The position numbers were made by a program, and so were the translations under genes. The notes under the pieces were generated by a model. The model made no database searches. It had not been told where the DNA came from and saw nothing but the letters and a program-made list of their open reading frames with translations. DNA of 64,000 bases from Arthrobacter sp. Soil762 (lineage in GTDB: Bacteria; Actinomycetota; Actinomycetes; Actinomycetales; Micrococcaceae), in assembly GCF_001428335.1 (NCBI RefSeq), contig NZ_LMSG01000019.1, positions 75 to 64,074 on the forward strand, written 5' to 3'. Positions 26,672 to 34,321 of this stretch are shown here, piece by piece; position 1 is the first letter of the stretch; every line of letters begins with the position of its first letter.

Positions 26672-27457
26672 ATGAACAGCCCGCTCCTTAAGGACAAGGT
26701 TGTGCTTGTCAGCGGCGGCACCCAGGGGCTGGGCGCCGGCATTGCCAGACGGGCAGCGGCCGAAGGCGCTGCCGGCGTGGCGGTGACCGGCCGCAACGCA
26801 GACTCCGGTGAACAATTGGCGGCCGAGCTGACGAAGTCCGGCGTAGCCGCGCGTTTCATCAAAACGGACCTCGCCGACGTAGAACAAGCCCGTGCCTCCG
26901 TCCTGGACACGATCTCGACGTTTGGAAGGATCGACTGCGCGGTCAACGCCGCCGGCCTGACAACCCGCGGAACCATGCTGGATACAACACCGGAACTCTT
27001 CGATGCCCACATTGCCGTCAACCTGAAGTCGCCGTTCTTCATCATGGCCGAAACGATCAAGCACCTCCGGGAGCGCGGGGCGTCCGGCAGCATCCTGAAC
27101 GTCATCTCCATCGCCGAACTCGGCGGCCAACCGTATCTGGCCCCGTACGTGGCGGCGAAGGCGGGACTGGCCGGAGCGACCCGGAACGCGGCACACGCCC
27201 ACCGTTGGGACAAGATCCGCATCAACGGTCTGGACATCGGCTGGACCGCCACGGAAGGCGAAGCGGAAACGCAGCGAAAGTTCCACAGCGCGGGGGATGA
27301 CTGGCTTGAGAAGGCCAACGCATCCGTGCCCATGGGCAAACTCGGGCAGGTTGACGAGATTGCCGAATTTGTTGTTTTTCTCCTCTCCGACAGGAGCGGG
27401 GTAGTCACCGGCTCAGTCATCGACTGGGATCAAAACGTTTACGGAGGATCAGATTGA
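26672..27457 (+). CDS. Short-chain dehydrogenase/reductase
   Basis: The 261-residue classical SDR has cofactor loop SGGTQGLGAG (about 15-24), NAAG in CAVNAAGL, active-site Ser in VISIAE, and the catalytic YVAAK pair. It is expected to oxidise or reduce a secondary alcohol of a cyclitol or keto-sugar with NAD(P). The iolE-like gene starts with TTG inside its stop codon (TTGA), so the two are translationally coupled. Confidence 0.9.
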   Translation: MNSPLLKDKVVLVSGGTQGLGAGIARRAAAEGAAGVAVTGRNADSGEQLAAELTKSGVAARFIKTDLADVEQARASVLDTISTFGRIDCAVNAAGLTTRGTMLDTTPELFDAHIAVNLKSPFFIMAETIKHLRERGASGSILNVISIAELGGQPYLAPYVAAKAGLAGATRNAAHAHRWDKIRINGLDIGWTATEGEAETQRKFHSAGDDWLEKANASVPMGKLGQVDEIAEFVVFLLSDRSGVVTGSVIDWDQNVYGGSD

Positions 27458-28341
27458 GCAACATCACCAGCCGCCTTGCCGCCGCTCCCATCTCGTGGGG
27501 CGTCTGTGAAGTCCCCGGATGGGGCCACCAGCTGGAGGCCAGCCGGGTGCTGTCCGAAATGACCGACCTGGGTATCGCCGCCACGGAATTCGGCCCGGCG
27601 GGATTCCTGCCCGAACAGGCGGCAGAACGCGCAGAGGTCCTCAAACGGCACAACCTCCAGGCAATCGGTGGCTTCTTTCCGATCCTTCTGCATGACCCTG
27701 CGAAGGACCCCCTGAAGGCGGTGGCAGCTGAGCTGGACGCCTACGAAGCAGCGGGCGCCACCGTCATGGTCCTGGCTGCCGAAACCGGGGTGGACGGCTA
27801 CGACCAGCGTCACGAACTGGACGCCGAGGGCTGGAACCTCTTCGGACGCAACCTCGACTTCATCGTCAAGGCTGCCGCGGACAAGGGCATCCAGGCAGTG
27901 GTCCACCCCCATGTCGGCACCATGATCGAGACCACAGCCGATGTCAACCGCGTCCTGAACGACACCGCAGCCAACCTTTGCCTCGACACCGGACACCTGC
28001 TGATCGGCGGGACAGACCCCGGGCAGCTTGTCCGGGAGTATGCCTCACGGATCGGCCACACCCACCTCAAAGACGTACGCAAAGCCATCGCCAGCCGGGT
28101 CCAGTCCGGTGAGATCTCCTACACCGACGGCGTGAAGTCCGGCATGTACGTGCCGTTGGGACAGGGCGACGTCGGCATCGCCAGCATTGTCAGCCACCTC
28201 CTCGACAGTGGCTACGACGGCTGGTTCACCATGGAACAGGACACCATCCTCCAAGGCGCACCTTCCGGCGACGGCCCCGTAGCGGATGTCCGTCAGTCCG
28301 TGGCCTTCCTTCGGGCCCTGGAAGTGGAGCTTTCGCAATGA
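27454..28341 (+). CDS. iolE: IolE-like inosose dehydratase (TIM barrel)
   Basis: This 295-residue xylose-isomerase-like TIM barrel begins APISWGVCEVPGWG, the hallmark of 2-keto-myo-inositol (inosose) dehydratases. Metal ligands are visible in VVHPHVGTMIE (His), CLDTGHLLIGG (Asp, His), GHTHLKDV (His) and FTMEQD (Glu). It removes water from inosose to give the trihydroxycyclohexane-dione that IolD opens. The start is TTG with a strong GGAGG at the right distance. Coupled overlaps exist on both sides (TTGA, ATGA). Confidence 0.9.
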   Translation: MSNITSRLAAAPISWGVCEVPGWGHQLEASRVLSEMTDLGIAATEFGPAGFLPEQAAERAEVLKRHNLQAIGGFFPILLHDPAKDPLKAVAAELDAYEAAGATVMVLAAETGVDGYDQRHELDAEGWNLFGRNLDFIVKAAADKGIQAVVHPHVGTMIETTADVNRVLNDTAANLCLDTGHLLIGGTDPGQLVREYASRIGHTHLKDVRKAIASRVQSGEISYTDGVKSGMYVPLGQGDVGIASIVSHLLDSGYDGWFTMEQDTILQGAPSGDGPVADVRQSVAFLRALEVELSQ

Positions 28342-29363
28342 GCGCCGTACGGTGGGGCATCCTGACTACGGCACGGATCGCCCAGGACAGGTTCCTGCCG
28401 GCGATGCGAAAGGCCCGCAACGCCAGCGTTTTTGGAATCAGCAGCCCCAACGGACGTGCCGCGGAGGTGGCGGAACGCTTTGGGATCCCTGAGTCATTCA
28501 CATCCCATGAGGATCTCCTGGCCGACCCCAACGTAGAAGCCGTCTACCTGCCCTTCCCCAACGGACTTCATGCCGAATGGATCGTTGCGGCCGCCGAGGC
28601 GGGCAAGGACATTCTGTGTGAAAAGCCGCTGGTGGGAACCGCGGAGGACTATGCCCGCGTAGTAGAGGCCTGTGAGCGGAACAGCGTCAGCCTGATGGAA
28701 GCCTTTATGTACCGGTTCCACCCGCAGCACCAGAAAGTGCGGGAGTTCGTTGACGCAGGGCGGATCGGCCGGATCGTTTCGATGCATGCGCGCTTCCACT
28801 TCGTTATGGACCGCAGCCCAGGGGAGGTCCGGCTTCAGACTGGCCTGGAAGGCGGCGCTGTCAACGACGTTGGCTGCTATGCCATCGACATCATGAACAT
28901 GGTCATGGGACGGGCGCCCATCAGCGTATTTGCGAAAGGGACAAGCCCGTCCGACCCCGTGGAAACCAGCGTGGCCGGCATCCTGGACTACGACGGCGTC
29001 ATTGGAACCTTTGATTGCGGCTTCGAAGGACCTGCCACCCACACGCTCCAAATCATCGGAACGGAGGGCACCATCACCCTCGACAAAGCCTTCGATCCAA
29101 ACCCGGACGAAGCAGCGCGGGTCACGGTGGCACTCCGCGACGGCCGCTCCGAGGCCTTCGACATCACTGAAGACCAGTTCAAAGTGGAGATCGAAAGGTT
29201 CAGCACGTGGGTGCGGAGTGCCGACCACGAAGTGGTCCACCGCGAACTTACCGAGCAGAACCTCGCCGTCCGGCTGGCCGTCCACGAATCACTTGCCTCC
29301 GGGCTCCCGCGCACCGTCACGCCTGTGCACCCCGTCGAACACCGTTTACTACAGGAGCAATAA
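28338..29363 (+). CDS. Gfo/Idh/MocA oxidoreductase 3 (dihydrodiol/xylose dehydrogenase-like)
   Basis: This 341-residue family member resembles NADP-dependent D-xylose and trans-dihydrodiol dehydrogenases more than IolG. It has RWGILTTARIAQDRFLPA at the N-terminus, CEKPLVGT, the motif EAFMYRFHPQH, and a conserved GGAVNDVGCYAIDIM with the active-site tyrosine. It may act on a sugar or opened product. It is coupled to the iolE-like gene (ATGA) and lies 2 bases before the mmsA leader. Confidence 0.88.
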   Translation: MSAVRWGILTTARIAQDRFLPAMRKARNASVFGISSPNGRAAEVAERFGIPESFTSHEDLLADPNVEAVYLPFPNGLHAEWIVAAAEAGKDILCEKPLVGTAEDYARVVEACERNSVSLMEAFMYRFHPQHQKVREFVDAGRIGRIVSMHARFHFVMDRSPGEVRLQTGLEGGAVNDVGCYAIDIMNMVMGRAPISVFAKGTSPSDPVETSVAGILDYDGVIGTFDCGFEGPATHTLQIIGTEGTITLDKAFDPNPDEAARVTVALRDGRSEAFDITEDQFKVEIERFSTWVRSADHEVVHRELTEQNLAVRLAVHESLASGLPRTVTPVHPVEHRLLQEQ

Positions 29364-29365
29364 CA

Positions 29366-30859
29366 ATGACAACCATCAATCACTTCATCCGGGGAGCAGA
29401 AGCCGCAGGCACCGGAACCGAGACCAAGCCCGTCTACAACCCGGCCACCGGCGCCATCAGCGCTGAACTGTGCCTGGCCACACGGGAAGACCTGGACGCC
29501 ACAGTGGCCGCAGCCAAGGAAGCGGCCAAGTCCTGGGGCGACATCTCGCTGGCCAAGCGCACCGCCGTCCTGTTTAGGTTCCGCGAGCTCGTCGCGTCGC
29601 ACGTTGACGAGCTCGCGGAACTGATCACCGCCGAGCACGGCAAGGTCCTCTCCGATGCCAAGGGCGAGATCGGCCGCGGCCTGGAAGTTATCGAGTTCGC
29701 CTGCGGCATCCCGACGCTGCTCAAGGGTGAGTACTCGGACCAGGTCTCCACCGGCATCGACGTCTTCTCCTTCCGCGAACCGATCGGTGTAGTTGCCGGG
29801 ATCACCCCGTTCAACTTCCCGGTGATGGTGCCGCTGTGGATGGCCCCGATGGCCATCGCCACCGGCAACGCCTTCATCCTTAAGCCCTCCCACCGGGTTC
29901 CGTCCGCGGCGATGCTGCTCGCCAAGCTGTTCAAGCAGGCAGGCTTGCCCGACGGCGTCTTCCAGGTCCTGCACGGCGACCGCGAAGTTGTCTCCGGTCT
30001 CCTGACCCACCCGGACGTGGATGGTATATCCTTCGTCGGCTCCACCCCAGTCGCCAAGCACATCAACGAGGTAGCCACTGCGCATGGCAAGCGGGTCCAG
30101 GCTCTGGGCGGGGCGAAGAACCACGCCATTGTGTTGCCCGACGCCGATCTGGACAACGCCGCGGACCACCTTGCCGCGGCCGCCTTCGGCTCCGCCGGCC
30201 AGCGCTGCATGGCCATCTCCGTGGCTGTCGCTGTCGGCGACGCCGCCGATCTGCTGGTCAAGAAGGTCGAGGAGCGTGCCCTCGCCGTGAAGGTCAAGAA
30301 CGGCACAGCGCCCGACGCCGACATGGGTCCGGTGATCAGTTCAGACTCCAAGAACTTCATCGTCAGAACCATCGCCGAAGCTGAAGCCGCGGGCGCCGCG
30401 ATGGTCGTGGATGGCCGCGATCTGGTGGTTCCCGGCCACGAGGAAGGCTTCTGGGTTGGCCCGACGGTCATTGATCACGTCAAGACCGAAATGACCGCCT
30501 ACACCGAGGAAATCTTCGGACCGGTCCTCGTCGTCGTCCGGGTCCAGGACCTCGAAGAGGGAATCAGGCTCATCAACGCCAACCCGTACGGCAACGGCAC
30601 CGCGATCTTTACGTCGTCAGGAGCGGCGGCCCGGAAGTTCCAGCGCTCCGTGGACGTCGGCATGATCGGCATTAACGTCCCTCTGCCGGTCCCGGTGGCG
30701 TACTACTCGTTCGGCGGCTGGAAAGCCTCGCTGTTCGGCGACAAGCACATCTACGGCCCGGAAGGCGTGTCCTTCTACACCCGAGGCAAAGTCATCACCT
30801 CACGCTGGCCCGAAGCGAGCCACGCATCCGGCGCCTCGTACAACTTCCCCTCAAACTAA
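29366..30859 (+). CDS. mmsA: CoA-acylating (methyl)malonate-semialdehyde dehydrogenase
   Basis: The 497-residue ALDH of the MmsA/IolA type converts malonate semialdehyde, CoA and NAD+ to acetyl-CoA, CO2 and NADH. Signatures are ITPFNFPVMVPLWM, nucleophile Cys281 in GSAGQRCMAIS, and LGGAKNH at 247-253, where ordinary ALDHs have the general-base glutamate; its absence marks the CoA-dependent class. CAGGAG precedes the ATG at 29366. As the last gene of the operon it strongly suggests that the pathway ends in malonate semialdehyde. Confidence 0.94.
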   Translation: MTTINHFIRGAEAAGTGTETKPVYNPATGAISAELCLATREDLDATVAAAKEAAKSWGDISLAKRTAVLFRFRELVASHVDELAELITAEHGKVLSDAKGEIGRGLEVIEFACGIPTLLKGEYSDQVSTGIDVFSFREPIGVVAGITPFNFPVMVPLWMAPMAIATGNAFILKPSHRVPSAAMLLAKLFKQAGLPDGVFQVLHGDREVVSGLLTHPDVDGISFVGSTPVAKHINEVATAHGKRVQALGGAKNHAIVLPDADLDNAADHLAAAAFGSAGQRCMAISVAVAVGDAADLLVKKVEERALAVKVKNGTAPDADMGPVISSDSKNFIVRTIAEAEAAGAAMVVDGRDLVVPGHEEGFWVGPTVIDHVKTEMTAYTEEIFGPVLVVVRVQDLEEGIRLINANPYGNGTAIFTSSGAAARKFQRSVDVGMIGINVPLPVPVAYYSFGGWKASLFGDKHIYGPEGVSFYTRGKVITSRWPEASHASGASYNFPSN

Positions 30860-30880
30860 CACCCCGACAACCACCATCGG

Positions 30881-30930
30881 TTGCTCCGTAACCGCCGTTT
30901 TGAGCGTCCAAAAGGGCGTTTACGGAGCAA
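30881..30930. terminator. Long palindrome at the end of the cyclitol operon
   Basis: Arms 30881-30901 and 30910-30930 pair over 21 positions with two mismatches (TTGCTCCGTAA at the outer ends, TTTT/AAAA at the inner ends) around an 8-base loop. It starts 21 bases after the mmsA stop, so it may terminate transcription. In structure it also resembles the other long intergenic palindrome at 5163-5220. The rest of the 180-base gap shows only AGGATCAGGAAC before a GTG at 31006. Confidence 0.6.
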
Positions 30931-31039
30931 TCGATCCGTCCTGGCCCAAAAAATCTTCTCAAAAACGCGCTCTGGTTTCGGCGTCCAACCCTTAGGATCA
31001 GGAACGTGCCGGTAGGCACCACCTGAATCTATCGCGGCA

Positions 31040-32180
31040 GTGGTTGGCCTGGGTCTGGCTTTGGGACTGATGCCGGCCCAGGCCGCCCAGGCAGCGCCTG
31101 CCACAGACCGGATCTCCCTCAGCCCGGCCACTGGACTGGCAGGATCCGCCGTCACAGTCAGCGGAACGGGGTTCAAGGCCTCCACCACGGGGACGGTGAT
31201 TGCCGGTGCCACGACTTTTCCCGTCAAAACGGCGGCCTCGGGTGCCTTCAGCACCTCGATCACCATCCCTTCCACAGCCACTGGATCAGTGACCATCACT
31301 GCCAAGTCTTCTTCCATCCAGGCCTCGTCCGTGTTCACGGTGACGGCGCCGGCCCCGACGCTCCCTCCGGTCAGCACGGCCGCCCTTCGGTTCGGGGTGG
31401 CCACAGCCGGCGGCCCGCTGGACGAAGTGGCGCAGCTCGCCGGAGAAAGCCCGTCCAGCATTCTGTTCTACAAGGACTTCCTCCAATCGCCCCCCATCGC
31501 AGAAATGAACTCCGTCCGGGCACGCGGTGCCGTCCCGCTGATCACCTGGGAACCTTGGGCCTGGGGCGGTGGAACGGAACAGCCGGCCTACTCCTTGGAC
31601 CGAATTGCCGCCGGCGACTTTGACGCCCACATCACGCAGTGGGGCCAGGCACTCACTGCCTGGGGTTACCCGGTCCAGCTCAGGTTCGCCCATGAGATGA
31701 ACGGAAACTGGTATCCGTGGGCCGAAGGCGTCAACGGCAATCAGACCGGTGACTACGTAAATGCCTGGCGCCACGTTCACGACGTTGTTGCTGCCACCGG
31801 CGCCGGCAACGTGTCCTGGGTCTGGAGCCCGAATGTTCCCTACTACGGTTCCACCGATCTCGCCGGGCTCTTGTACAACTGGGGCACCTCCGCCTCATGG
31901 AGCGGCTGGATATCGCCGCAGGATCTCTTCGCTCCGGGCATAGCCCAGTTGCGTGCTCTGGCACCCGGAGTTCCCATCCTGATCAGCGAGACGGCTTCCA
32001 GCGAAGCAGGCGGCGACAAGGCTGCCTGGAACACTGCGCTCGTGTCCTACCTTGCCGCCCAGCGATGTGGTGGGCTTCGTATGGTTCCATCTCCAGAAGG
32101 AAACCGACTGGCGCATCAACAGCAGCGCCACCTCAGCCTCCGCATTCAAGTCCGCACTGGAAGCGCGTCGGACTCCCTGA
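31040..32180 (+). pseudogene. Secreted GH26-like glycosidase, frameshifted
   Basis: The reading frame encodes a signal-peptide core (GLGLALGLMPAQAAQA), an Ig-like domain, then a GH26-like catalytic domain. The acid/base region is RFAHEMNGNWYPWAEG and the likely nucleophile region is ILISETASS. Near 32057-32063 the frame breaks: the natural continuation DVVGFVWFHLQKETDW lies in another frame and ends at the TGA at 32178-32180. The N-terminus is also damaged: the signal peptide has no basic start, and a GTG with a good ribosome site (31006) is in a different frame. So there are probably two indels, either decay or sequence errors. Substrate is probably a beta-mannan or related polysaccharide. 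Confidence 0.75.
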
Positions 32181-32202
32181 CTTAATGCTCAACTCCCGGT
32201 AG

Positions 32203-32861
32203 TCAGGGACGCGCCTTGTTGTCCCGGCGGACCAGTCCCAGCAGGGCCATGCCTATGAGCATCACGCCAAGCGCGGTTAACAGCGCGGCCATGACGTCCA
32301 GGCCGGTGTAGGCCAGCCCGGTTGCGCCGATAGGGCCGCGATCTGCCGGAGGACGGCGTTATTGATGGCGCAGCCAGTCCCTGCCAGAACGCTGGTATGG
32401 CCCCGCCTCAGGGCCGAATCGGTCCACGTGGCGAACTCAGCCTTCTGCAGCCGGCTCAGAAATCCGGGGTCCTGCATCGTAAATTTCGACGACGAGCCAC
32501 CGAGGAGTGCGCCCTTTTCGGCGCTGAACTCCCGGGACCAGGCTTCGACGGCGTTCGGCGGCAGGATCGTATCCGCGTCAAGGCAGATGACCACGTCGGC
32601 GTCGAATGCGTACTTCGCCCACGCCCGGTTCAGGGCTTCGGATTTGCGGTGCTGCAATCGTGGAAGCTCCGTGGTGGTCACCGGGTACTTCCGCGCTTCC
32701 CAGGCCGTTGCATCGGTGCAGCCGTTGGGGATGACCACGATAAGGTCCGCGGGACGGGACTGGAGCATCAGGCCATCGAGGGTTGCCCCGATTGAGCCGG
32801 CCTCGTTATAAGCGGGCACCAGCACGACTATGCGCAGGCCCACCGAAGCTGCGGTAGCCAC
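32203..32861 (-). pseudogene. Glycosyltransferase 2 N-terminus joined out of frame to a LAXTG sorting tail
   Basis: From a GTG at 32861 (AAGGAGG upstream), a GT2 domain begins normally: LVPAYNEAGSIGATLDGL, then CLDADTILPPNAVEAW with the DxD. The frame runs into a stop at 32277 after only about 170 recognisable residues. In a second frame, 32203-32345 encodes RGPIGATGLAYTGLD, a hydrophobic helix (about 20 residues) and RRDNKARP. That is a complete cell-wall sorting signal of the LAXTG kind used by class E sortases, and it does not belong to a glycosyltransferase. A deletion joining two genes explains it best. Confidence 0.7.
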
Positions 32862-33120
32862 GGCGGCCTCCTTGGTGGGTTTTGCAGGCCTCAGCGGCCT
32901 GCGAATCCATCCTGTAGGCGCCTTCTCAGATTTCGCCCCCGGATACGGTCAAGGTTGCATCAATACGGTTCCGGCCGCGCCTTGGACAAATCCTGTAGAC
33001 GGCGAAGCAACGAAATCTGTCTGGTTGGCCACACTGTTGCCCAAGTAGCGGCATAATGACCTAAACTGCTTCACTGAGGTGCCTGAAATGGTGCCGTGCA
33101 GCGACGAAAGTGAACATGCC
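32862..33120. other. Intergenic region without recognisable gene
   Basis: These 259 bases separate the broken glycosyltransferase from the DUF4193 gene. They contain the Shine-Dalgarno of the former and an AT-richer stretch near 33050-33068 (GCATAATGACCTAAACT) that could hold the DUF4193 promoter. No supported gene is seen. Confidence 0.5.
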
Positions 33121-33423
33121 ATGGCTACCGATTACGACGCTCCACGCAAGACTGACGACGAGGCCTCTGCCGAGTCGCTGGAAGCCCTGCAGGCATCCCG
33201 CAGCGGCAGTGCCCAGACCGCTGTCATCGACGTCGACGAAACCGACACCGCCGAAGGCATTGACCTTCCCGGAGCCGATCTCTCCGGCGAAGAACTGACC
33301 GTCATTGTTGTTCCCGAACAGTCCGATGAGTTCACCTGCTCATCCTGCTTCCTGGTCCGGCATCGGTCCCAGGTTGCACGCGAAAAGAACGGCCTGAAGT
33401 ACTGCATCGAGTGCGAAGGCTGA
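33121..33423 (+). CDS. DUF4193 family protein
   Basis: The 100-residue acidic protein is of the actinobacterial DUF4193 family. The N-terminal 70 residues are rich in Asp, Glu, Ser and Ala and probably disordered. The C-terminus forms a zinc-ribbon-like knot, with CSSC and CIEC separated by 19 residues. The family is widespread in actinobacteria with no established role. The ATG at 33121 gives the typical family start MATDYDAPR. Confidence 0.85.
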   Translation: MATDYDAPRKTDDEASAESLEALQASRSGSAQTAVIDVDETDTAEGIDLPGADLSGEELTVIVVPEQSDEFTCSSCFLVRHRSQVAREKNGLKYCIECEG

Positions 33424-33461
33424 ACGGCCGACGGCGGCACTGCAGTGAGGTGCGCCGGCGT

Positions 33462-33478
33462 CGTTATCATGCATAACG
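33462..33478. repeat. Short palindrome related to the long element at 5163-5220
   Basis: CGTTAT-CATGC-ATAACG has the same core as the inner arms of 5163-5220 (GTCGTTATG...CATAACGAC), including a flanking GT/GGCAG. It lies 39 bases after the DUF4193 stop and could act as a terminator stem or be a short member of the same repeat family. The 237-base gap to the next gene otherwise shows only a Shine-Dalgarno (GAAGGG) at its end. Confidence 0.5.
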
Positions 33479-33660
33479 GCAGGGTGCAGAAACGGTATTA
33501 ATAGCGTTTCGATGGCCCCGCAAAGTGCTTCAGAATTTACGCCCGCGTGACCGGAACCAAGGCCGATTAACGGTTCCGCGCCGAAGCGGCAACAACCCTT
33601 TTGAGTGGCCTTGGAGACTCCTACGCTTGAGCTACCTAATCACTCGAAGGGTGGCCCACA

Positions 33661-34209
33661 ATGAAAAAGATTCATACGTGGCTGACAGTCATTCTGATGG
33701 CTGTCGGATTAGGTTTCCTGGCTCCGGGGCCCGCCTCGGCAACCACATCGTACTGCGGACTCGTATGGGGATCGCTGGCTGAATCAGACCCGGCCATGAG
33801 CACCGCATCCGTCACCAACGTCCGGACAGGGCAGCACTACTGCTTTGACCGGATGGTGGTTGATCTCAACGGCCCTGTTGCCGGCTACACGGTTCAGTAC
33901 GTTCCGACCGTGGTCCAGGACGGTTCAGGTTTTGAAATCCCACTTTTGGGCTCAGCATTCCTCCAGGTAACTGTGAACGCACCGTCCTATGACAGCAATT
34001 ACAACGTCACCTACAGCCCGGCGGCAAAGGCCGAACTGTCCGACGTGTCGGGATACCAGACCTTCCGGCAGGTGGCCTACGCGGGCAGCTTCGAAGGCTA
34101 TACCAGCATCGGACTGGGTGTCCGTGCACGGCTCCCGTTCCGGGTCTTCACCCTGGACGGCCCCGGGGCCGGATCGCGCATGGTGGTGGATGTAGCGCAC
34201 TTCTGGTGA
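33661..34209 (+). CDS. Secreted AMIN-like domain protein
   Basis: The 182-residue exported protein has a clear signal peptide (KK, hydrophobic core, cleavage after about residue 27 at ASA-TT). The remainder is a beta-rich domain of the AMIN-like type found in actinobacterial secreted proteins, with the features HYCFDRMVVDLNGP, YTVQYV, VTYSP, FEGYTSIGLGVRARLPFRVFTL and a terminal RMVVDVAHFW. The two cysteines (about residues 32 and 61) may form a disulfide. Function is unknown; binding to the cell wall or to a polysaccharide is plausible. Confidence 0.8.
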   Translation: MKKIHTWLTVILMAVGLGFLAPGPASATTSYCGLVWGSLAESDPAMSTASVTNVRTGQHYCFDRMVVDLNGPVAGYTVQYVPTVVQDGSGFEIPLLGSAFLQVTVNAPSYDSNYNVTYSPAAKAELSDVSGYQTFRQVAYAGSFEGYTSIGLGVRARLPFRVFTLDGPGAGSRMVVDVAHFW

Positions 34210-34263
34210 CCCGCGGTTCGATGCTGAACCGCCGTTGAGGCAAGATCAGGAAACCAAAACGGC

Positions 34264-34293
34264 GCCCTGCTCCGGAGACTTTCCGGGCAGGGC
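34264..34293 (-). terminator. Terminator of the agmatine operon
   Basis: GCCCTGC and GCAGGGC pair, continued by CCGGA/TCCGG with one bulged base. On the minus strand the stem is followed by GCCGTTTTGGTTT, a fair U-tract. It lies 29 bases past the permease stop. Confidence 0.7.
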
Positions 34294-34321
34294 ACCGTGC
34301 TGTGTGCTGTGGGTGGGGCAA

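Noticed and set aside
32830..33048. A 72-residue plus-strand frame upstream of DUF4193
   Set aside because: It overlaps the start of the glycosyltransferase remnant on the other strand and has no recognisable motif or ribosome site.
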